From positions 1 through 12,429 of the forward strand of contig JAJYNF010000288.1 in assembly GCA_021786455.1 (NCBI GenBank): a stretch of 12,429 nucleotides of DNA. The letters are read 5' to 3'. Origin of the DNA: Acidobacteriota bacterium. GTDB taxonomy: Bacteria; Acidobacteriota; Terriglobia; UBA7540. The translations under genes and the position numbers were made by a program. This document shows, piece by piece, positions 7,891-12,429 of this stretch (position 1 is the first letter of the stretch; the number at the start of each line of letters is the position of its first letter). A model generated the notes under the pieces. The model ran no database searches, had not been told where the DNA came from, and saw only the letters and a program-made list of their open reading frames with translations.

Positions 7891-7911
7891 AAATCGCGCA
7901 AAGCGCGATTT
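7891..7911 (+). terminator. Hairpin after the response regulator gene, possible terminator
   Basis: This is a perfect 9-bp stem (7891-7899 with 7903-7911) around an AAA loop, GC-rich in the middle. The four T's of 7909-7912 close the stem and are followed by C, so the free U-tract is short. It lies 90 bases after the regulator's stop codon and 81 bases before the radical SAM start. It could end the two-component operon or be part of the leader of the next gene. Confidence 0.4.
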
Positions 7912-7943
7912 TCAGGGTATGCTAGGAAAAGAAGCAGGGAGAT

Positions 7944-7961
7944 GATCTCAGGGTTGAGATC
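7944..7961 (+). promoter_or_regulatory. Perfect hairpin in the radical SAM leader
   Basis: GATCTCA (7944-7950) pairs perfectly with TGAGATC (7955-7961) around a GGGT loop. It starts 33 bases after the hairpin at 7891-7911 and ends 30 bases before the ATG at 7992. No T-tract follows, so it is not a standard terminator. It could be a protein-binding dyad or an RNA leader structure. Confidence 0.3.
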
Positions 7962-7991
7962 CGCCGAGCGAGGACAAAAACCGGGCCTTCG

Positions 7992-9017
7992 ATGAAATAC
8001 TCCTATATCGCTCAATGTGCCTTAAAACACCTGCGAAGCGGTTTCAAGCTGCCGTACATGACCATGTTTGAGACCACGCTGATGTGCAACATGTTCTGCG
8101 AGTACTGCATTTTCGGCGAGGAAGGCAAATTCAACGATCTCAAGTCGCGGGCCGTGCGCGACCGCATTTTCCAGCGCATTGATGAGATGGCGGAGCTGGG
8201 GGTTTTCGCCCTCAGCTTTTCCGGCGGCGAGCCGCTGCTCAATCCCAACACGTGTGATTACATCGCCTACGCTGCCGACAAGGGCATGTGGACCTCGATG
8301 CCCACCAACGGCCTGCTGATCAAAAAATACGCCGACGGTCTCGCGCGCCTCGACATGCTCGAGGTTTCGATTGACTCGCTCAACGCCGAGCGTTTCGCCA
8401 AGCGCCGCGGCATTGACGGCCTCGCGCGCATTCTCCAAAACCTCGACGACGTCCTGACCAAGCGCAAGCCCTTCACCACGCAAATCAACGCCGCCGTCAA
8501 TCTGGAAAATCTTGCCGATCTGCCCGAGCTGGCCGAGTTCGCAAAGGCGCGCCACCTAGTTCTGCATCCCGAAGCCGTCCACAACGTGATGCGCGCCGGC
8601 GAGTTGCTGCCCGACTTCGAGCTGCACGGCGCCGATCTCGACCGCGTCGAGCTGGCCTTGCGCGAACTCCGCGCCGCTTATCCCAAAAACGTTCGCTTCT
8701 ACACCCACTATTACGATTTCTATCGCCGCGGCGGCTTCAGCGCCGCTTTTCCCTGCCGTCACCCTTCCAAGCTCATCTCCATGAAGCCCGACGGCTCCAT
8801 TCACTTGCCCTGCGCCTTCATGACGCTTTTCCAGTCGCAGGCGCCGCTCGCGGAAATTTTCGCCGACCCGCGCGTCCGGCAAATCATCGCGCAGGAGGCG
8901 ACGTTGTGGGATTTCTGCAAAGGCTGCAAGATCGGCTGCCCCTACGAGGTCAGCGCCTTCACTAACAGCCCCATGCTCGCCGCCGAATCCGCGCTGAATT
9001 TTCTGCGTGTCATGTGA
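7992..9017 (+). CDS. Radical SAM protein with SPASM-like C-terminal cluster domain
   Basis: This 341-residue protein has the radical SAM cluster motif CxxxCxxC at C32, C36 and C39 (in LMCNMFCEYC), the GGE motif at 78-80 that contacts S-adenosylmethionine, and a TIM-barrel-like central part. The C-terminal region has C255 (PCRHPS), G268, C274 (LPCAFM) and C309/C312/C316 (FCKGCKIGC), as expected for a SPASM/twitch domain holding an auxiliary iron-sulfur cluster. Relatives modify peptides, enzymes or cofactors. The substrate here is not evident: no precursor peptide, partner maturase or cofactor gene is adjacent. Residues 1-30 (GFKLPYMTMFETTL) resemble the leading strand of HpnH/MoaA-like members. 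The start ATG has no clear ribosome binding site; AGGA lies too far upstream (about 7971). The gene is flanked by gaps of 191 and 277 bases and looks monocistronic. Confidence 0.85.
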   Translation: MKYSYIAQCALKHLRSGFKLPYMTMFETTLMCNMFCEYCIFGEEGKFNDLKSRAVRDRIFQRIDEMAELGVFALSFSGGEPLLNPNTCDYIAYAADKGMWTSMPTNGLLIKKYADGLARLDMLEVSIDSLNAERFAKRRGIDGLARILQNLDDVLTKRKPFTTQINAAVNLENLADLPELAEFAKARHLVLHPEAVHNVMRAGELLPDFELHGADLDRVELALRELRAAYPKNVRFYTHYYDFYRRGGFSAAFPCRHPSKLISMKPDGSIHLPCAFMTLFQSQAPLAEIFADPRVRQIIAQEATLWDFCKGCKIGCPYEVSAFTNSPMLAAESALNFLRVM

Positions 9018-9294
9018 GGTTACAAAGCAGGCGCCTTCGCCGCCGAACGGCTTCGAGCGGCTGGGATCCATGCAAGCTAACCTTTCCATCGGGCCTACGC
9101 TGCTGGCCAATTGGTTGCGGCTGCAGGGTCTGCTGCGATGAGGCGGCGGTCAAGGGCTCGAAGAGTTTATCGAAGCGCAGTGGGGGGGGCCGGCCCACGG
9201 CTTCGGCTCAGGGCTCGGAGTCGCTTGACTTGGTTCGTCCGGGCCGGTACATTGCCAGAGAGAGACCTTTTCGGCACCGAAAGCTTCTAGGCGG
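9018..9294 (+). other. Intergenic region between radical SAM gene and mlaE
   Basis: No coding region is supported; the short open frames here are out of frame with both neighbours and have no ribosome binding site. It holds a GC-rich palindrome (9187-9196) beside a run of eight G's and the mlaE promoter candidate (9225-9253). No terminator with a T-tract was seen after the radical SAM gene. Confidence 0.4.
9225..9253 (+). promoter_or_regulatory. Candidate sigma-70-type promoter of mlaEF
   Basis: The -35 TTGACT (9225-9230, five of six consensus bases) and the -10 TACATT (9248-9253, four of six) are separated by exactly 17 bases. Transcription would begin near 9260, giving a leader of about 35 bases before the mlaE start at 9295. 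A perfect 10-bp palindrome GGGCCGGCCC (9187-9196), next to a run of eight G's, lies about 30 bases upstream. Confidence 0.55.
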
Positions 9295-10074
9295 ATGGCT
9301 GAACTTTCGATTGATGGTTACCTCAAGCGCAAGGTCCTGGCAGTTCAGGACTTCACCTATCTCTTCCTCAACTCGATTGGGAGCATCGTTCGGCCGCCGC
9401 GCTACCTCACCGACACCCTCCTCCAAATGGACGTGATCGGGGTTGGGTCGTTACCGATCGTTTTGCTTACGGGATTCTTTACCGGAGGCGTTCTGGCGCT
9501 GCAAAGCTACCGGACGTTGAGCGCGTTTGGCTCGGTAGAGTTTCTGGGCGAAGTAGTTTCGATTTCCGTCGTGCGGGAGCTGGGCCCGGTCCTGACGGCC
9601 TTGATGGTGGCCGGGCGCAACAGTTCGGGCATTGCCTCCGAAATCGGCTCGATGCTCGTGAGCGAGCAGATTGACGCCATGCGCGCGTTGGGAACCGACC
9701 CGCTGCGCAAGCTGGTGGCTCCGCGCCTTTACGCCGCCCTGACCACCCTACCGGTTCTCACGGTTTTGGCGGATTTCTGCGGCATGCTGGGCGGGTTTTT
9801 CGTCAGCGTCTCGACCGCCCATCTCACCTCCACCGAGTATTGGACCAACGCTTACGAGGCCTTGGATTTTCGTGATGTCATGCAAGGGCTGTTGAAGCCT
9901 TTCTTTTTCGCGGCCATCGTGGCTTTGGTAGGGTGCTATTTCGGGCTAAAAACCCGAGGCGGAACCGAAGGCGTGGGCCGCTCCACCACGCAGGCCGTCG
10001 TGGTCGCTTCGGTGCTCATCCTGGTGGTGGATTTCTTTATCACCAAACTGCTGGTGGGCATTCACTTCTCATAG
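9295..10074 (+). CDS. mlaE: MlaE-family ABC transporter permease
   Basis: This 259-residue inner-membrane permease belongs to the MlaE/YrbE family, which with MlaF moves phospholipids between the inner and outer membranes. Hydrophobic segments lie at about 47-70, 93-108, 146-172, 203-219 and 233-257. The family signature is clear: RELGPVLTALMVAGR at 94-108, then EIGSM, EQIDAMRALGTDP (124-136) and LVAPR. Near the C-terminus comes TRGGTEGVGRSTTQAVV, also typical. The length matches the family (about 250-260). A promoter-like pair sits about 40 bases upstream. The ribosome binding site is weak (AGGCGG directly before ATG). mlaF follows after 85 bases on the same strand. No MCE (MlaD) gene is next to the pair in this window. 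Confidence 0.93.
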   Translation: MAELSIDGYLKRKVLAVQDFTYLFLNSIGSIVRPPRYLTDTLLQMDVIGVGSLPIVLLTGFFTGGVLALQSYRTLSAFGSVEFLGEVVSISVVRELGPVLTALMVAGRNSSGIASEIGSMLVSEQIDAMRALGTDPLRKLVAPRLYAALTTLPVLTVLADFCGMLGGFFVSVSTAHLTSTEYWTNAYEALDFRDVMQGLLKPFFFAAIVALVGCYFGLKTRGGTEGVGRSTTQAVVVASVLILVVDFFITKLLVGIHFS

Positions 10075-10159
10075 AGGGCCTGGGGGACCGTCCGGAAGGC
10101 AGCGCGACGAGCCTGCCTTTAGTTTTCTCCCCGCGCCCGAGCGAACTCTGGGTTGTGCG

Positions 10160-10966
10160 ATGGCGGCCACGACGGCGATTGAAATGGAGCACGTTTGGCT
10201 CTCCTTTGAGGGCAAGCCTGCCTTGGCGGATGTTTCCTGCGAGGTGCGGCGCGGCGAGACTCTGGTTTTGCTGGGGGCGACTGGCTCCGGCAAATCCGTC
10301 CTGCTCAAATCCGTGTTGGGTTTGCTCAAGCCGGATGAAGGATGCATCCTCATTGACGGGCAAGATATCGTGCCGCTGAGCGAGGATCAGCTTCATCCGG
10401 TACGGCGGCGCATGGGGATTGTCTTTCAGGAAGGCGCGCTGTTTGATTCCCTCTCCGTTTACGAAAACGTGGCGTACCGTTTGCGGGAAGAAGGCATCCG
10501 CGACGAACAAGAAATCGAGCATCGCGTGCGCGAGGTCTTGAGCTTCGTGGAAATGGATGCCGCCATTGACAAGATGCCCGCCGAACTCTCGGGAGGAATG
10601 CGGCGGCGGGTTTCCATCGCCCGAGCGATCATCAGCCAGCCGTCCATCATGTTGTACGATTCCCCCACCGGCGGTCTCGATCCGGTGACCGCGCACACCA
10701 TCAATCTTTTAATCATGAAGTTGCGGGATACCGAGCAGGTCAGTTCGGTGGTCGTGACCCATCGGCTGCAAGACGCTTTCTTCCTCGCCAACTTCCGTTT
10801 TTCAGCTCAAACCCAATCGTTGGTTCCTCCGAATGGTGGCGGGAAGGCTGGCGGTGCCTCCTTGGCTCGCTTTTTGGTGCTGCGCGAGGGCAGCGTCCAT
10901 TTCTTTGGATCGGCGAAGGAACTGGCGCAAACCCGTGATCCCTATCTCCACAAGTTTCTCCACTAG
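10160..10966 (+). CDS. mlaF: MlaF-family ABC transporter ATPase, Walker B Glu replaced by Ser
   Basis: This 268-residue cytoplasmic ATPase would power the MlaE permease encoded just before it. Walker A GATGSGKS is at 39-46 (K45), the Q-loop glutamine is Q90, the signature LSGGM is at 143-147, Walker B is IMLYD with D167, the D-loop is GLDP (172-175) and the switch histidine is H201 (VTHRLQDA). The residue after D167, normally the catalytic glutamate, is serine (S168, codon TCC at 10661-10663). This is reported as a finding. Compared with typical MlaF, there is an insertion of about 25 residues at 211-238 between the switch region and the last strands (LVLREGSVHFFG). No ribosome binding site is obvious. 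The TAG stop is followed in the same frame by open codons into the receptor gene. Confidence 0.92.
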   Translation: MAATTAIEMEHVWLSFEGKPALADVSCEVRRGETLVLLGATGSGKSVLLKSVLGLLKPDEGCILIDGQDIVPLSEDQLHPVRRRMGIVFQEGALFDSLSVYENVAYRLREEGIRDEQEIEHRVREVLSFVEMDAAIDKMPAELSGGMRRRVSIARAIISQPSIMLYDSPTGGLDPVTAHTINLLIMKLRDTEQVSSVVVTHRLQDAFFLANFRFSAQTQSLVPPNGGGKAGGASLARFLVLREGSVHFFGSAKELAQTRDPYLHKFLH

Positions 10967-11068
10967 AACGGCGGGAGTTTTTTTGAGGGCGACGGCTCCC
11001 CGATCTTGTCGTGGACGCTGAATGATGGCAGCACGGCACAAATGAGCACCGTGTTCCGGAAAGTCCGG

Positions 11069-12429
11069 ATGATGAAGCATCGCGCGCGACGCCGCCCGTT
11101 CCCGACAGCTTGTTTGTTCCTCGCAATCATCCTCACAGCATCGGCCCGCGCGCTGGCCCAGCGCGAAGGAGGCACGATTCGACTTCACGTTCGCGATCCC
11201 CAGGGTGGAGGAGCTCGAGCAACTGTAGAATTGGTGTGCGAGGCTAATGAAATCCATCAGCGGTTCTTAACGCGCCGAAATGGCAATTCGGTGGCCCGCG
11301 GCCTGCCATTCGGGCTATACCGGCTCACCGTAAGTCGCGATGGATTTGTTCCGGTCTCAAGGCTTGTTGAAGTCCGTTCAGCAATGCCCGTATTTGTTCC
11401 CATCGTGTTGAGCCTAGCGCCGCTTAGGAGCCACGTAGAGGTCAAGGACTCGGCCACTCTGGTTGACCCGGAGCGTGCTGGAACCGTTTACACCATCGGT
11501 TCTAAGGCGCTTCATAGCCAAATTCCGGCGCAGTTGGGCCGAGGCGTCTTGGATGCCGTGGACGCGGAGCCGGGCTGGTTGTTTGAGGCGAATGGCGTGC
11601 TGCACCCCAGGGAATCCGAGTACGACGTGCAGTTTGTAGTGAACGGGATACCGCTCACCGAAAACCGCTCGCCGGCATTTGCGCCACCGTTCGCGTCGGG
11701 CGACGTCGAATCCGTCCGGGTGGTCACCGCAGGATTTCCGGCCGAGTACGGTCGTAAGCTGGGCGGTGTGGTTGAAATTACGACCGCGAGAAACTTTTCT
11801 CCGGGCTTCCATGCGGAGGCTTCCGCAGGGGCAGGCAGTTTTGACAGCTCGACTGGCGACCTGACCCTGGGGTACGCGCGTCACCATGACCAATTTACGG
11901 TCAGTGCCCACGGAGGCATGACGAACCGCTACCTGGACCCGCCTGTGACAGCCAACTACACCAACCGCGGGTCCACCGCGGGCGTAACCGCAACTTACGC
12001 GCACGACTTCAGTGACCGTGCCCGACTGCGATGGTCATTTCACCACGCCGAGGTTCGCTATGAGGTTCCGAACGAACGGGTTCAGCAGCAGGCGGGCCAG
12101 CTCCAAAACGCTGCGGACGCGGAGACGAGCGGCGCGGTGCTTTACGAACAAGTCTTTTCTCCCCAGCTTCTGGGGACGGTTGAAGGTAGCTGGAGAGAGG
12201 AAGCTTTCCAGTTTTGGTCGAATGATCTGGCGACGCCAGTTATTGTGAGCCAGCAGCGAGGTTTCCGCCAAGGGTACGCTCGGCTCACCTTGGCCGGCGC
12301 TCGCGGCCCTCAAGATTGGTTAATTGGAACCGACGCTTTTTTCACTCCGGTTCATGAAGCTTTACAGTACACGTTGACCGATCCGTCGCTTTTCGATCCC
12401 GGCACGGCTCTGCGTTTTCACTTTGCCGA
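11069..12429 (+). CDS. TonB-dependent receptor, carboxypeptidase-regulatory-like type (partial, runs off the end)
   Basis: The frame is open to the end of the window. Read from an ATG at 11042 it gives 462 residues without a stop. In that numbering, a basic stretch and hydrophobic run (12-40, ending ARALAQ) form a Sec signal peptide. Residues about 43-125 are a carboxypeptidase-regulatory-like/transthyretin-like beta domain (GGTIRLHVRDPQGG, then GLPFGLYRLTVSRDGF). Residues about 130-248 are the plug, with YDVQFVVNGIPLTENRSP and FPAEYGRKLGGVVEITT. Strands of the beta-barrel begin after about 255. Such outer-membrane receptors import large or scarce substrates with TonB energy; the substrate is unknown. 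Starts at 11042, 11051 (GTG), 11069 and 11072 are possible. ATG 11069 is preferred because GGAAAG lies five bases upstream and it leaves a compact signal peptide. Confidence 0.9.
   Translation, partial: MMKHRARRRPFPTACLFLAIILTASARALAQREGGTIRLHVRDPQGGGARATVELVCEANEIHQRFLTRRNGNSVARGLPFGLYRLTVSRDGFVPVSRLVEVRSAMPVFVPIVLSLAPLRSHVEVKDSATLVDPERAGTVYTIGSKALHSQIPAQLGRGVLDAVDAEPGWLFEANGVLHPRESEYDVQFVVNGIPLTENRSPAFAPPFASGDVESVRVVTAGFPAEYGRKLGGVVEITTARNFSPGFHAEASAGAGSFDSSTGDLTLGYARHHDQFTVSAHGGMTNRYLDPPVTANYTNRGSTAGVTATYAHDFSDRARLRWSFHHAEVRYEVPNERVQQQAGQLQNAADAETSGAVLYEQVFSPQLLGTVEGSWREEAFQFWSNDLATPVIVSQQRGFRQGYARLTLAGARGPQDWLIGTDAFFTPVHEALQYTLTDPSLFDPGTALRFHFA

Noticed and set aside
10958..10984. Terminator after mlaF (CTCC...GGAG then seven T's)
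   Set aside because: The T-run is good, but the stem is only four base pairs with a twelve-base loop; too weak to call.
1..12429. Sigma-54 promoter (TGGCAC-N5-TTGC type) for the NtrC-type regulator
   Set aside because: Reading by eye, partial matches occur only inside coding regions (for example near 5625 and 6866) and lack the TTGC half.
1..12429. tRNA, rRNA, CRISPR array or insertion sequence
   Set aside because: No cloverleaf-like sequence, regularly spaced repeats or transposase was seen; the HNH gene alone is not evidence of an insertion sequence.

Overview
The window reads as chromosomal DNA from a GC-rich, double-membraned (diderm) bacterium. The best guess is Acidobacteriota, with soil Verrucomicrobiota as the alternative. 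The basis is a TonB-dependent receptor of the carboxypeptidase-regulatory-like type common in Acidobacteriota, an MlaE/MlaF lipid-transport pair of the form seen in these phyla, a PolX-type polymerase and an NtrC-type two-component pair. This placement is inference; no rRNA or other marker gene is present.

Layout. 1-330 holds no convincing gene, but contains a roughly 141-bp element (179-319) with inverted ends and internal hairpins. 331-2730 is a minus-strand block of small or poorly known genes: an HNH endonuclease, a 74-residue orphan with a very strong ribosome binding site, and a two-gene unit made of a SWIM zinc-finger protein followed by a probable lipoprotein with a DUF4352-like domain. 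2861-4594 (minus) is a full-length PolX DNA polymerase/PHP protein, divergent from the next gene. 4703-7800 (plus) is a membrane sensor histidine kinase overlapping a sigma-54-activating response regulator by four bases. 7801-7991 is a gap with two perfect hairpins, followed by a radical SAM/SPASM-like enzyme (7992-9017). 9295-10966 is mlaE-mlaF behind a good sigma-70-like promoter. From about 11069 a TonB-dependent receptor runs off the end of the window.

How the genes may work together. The kinase and regulator form one signalling pair acting on sigma-54 promoters; no convincing sigma-54 promoter was seen here, so its targets are probably elsewhere. MlaE and MlaF would form the inner-membrane permease and ATPase of a phospholipid (Mla-like) transporter. 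No MCE-domain (MlaD) gene lies next to them, and the next gene is an outer-membrane receptor. The remaining genes have no clear functional link.

No obvious complete new system was found. The items most worth a second look are the inverted-ended element at 179-319, the SWIM/lipoprotein pair, the radical SAM gene with its hairpin leader, and the MlaF Walker B Glu-to-Ser change.
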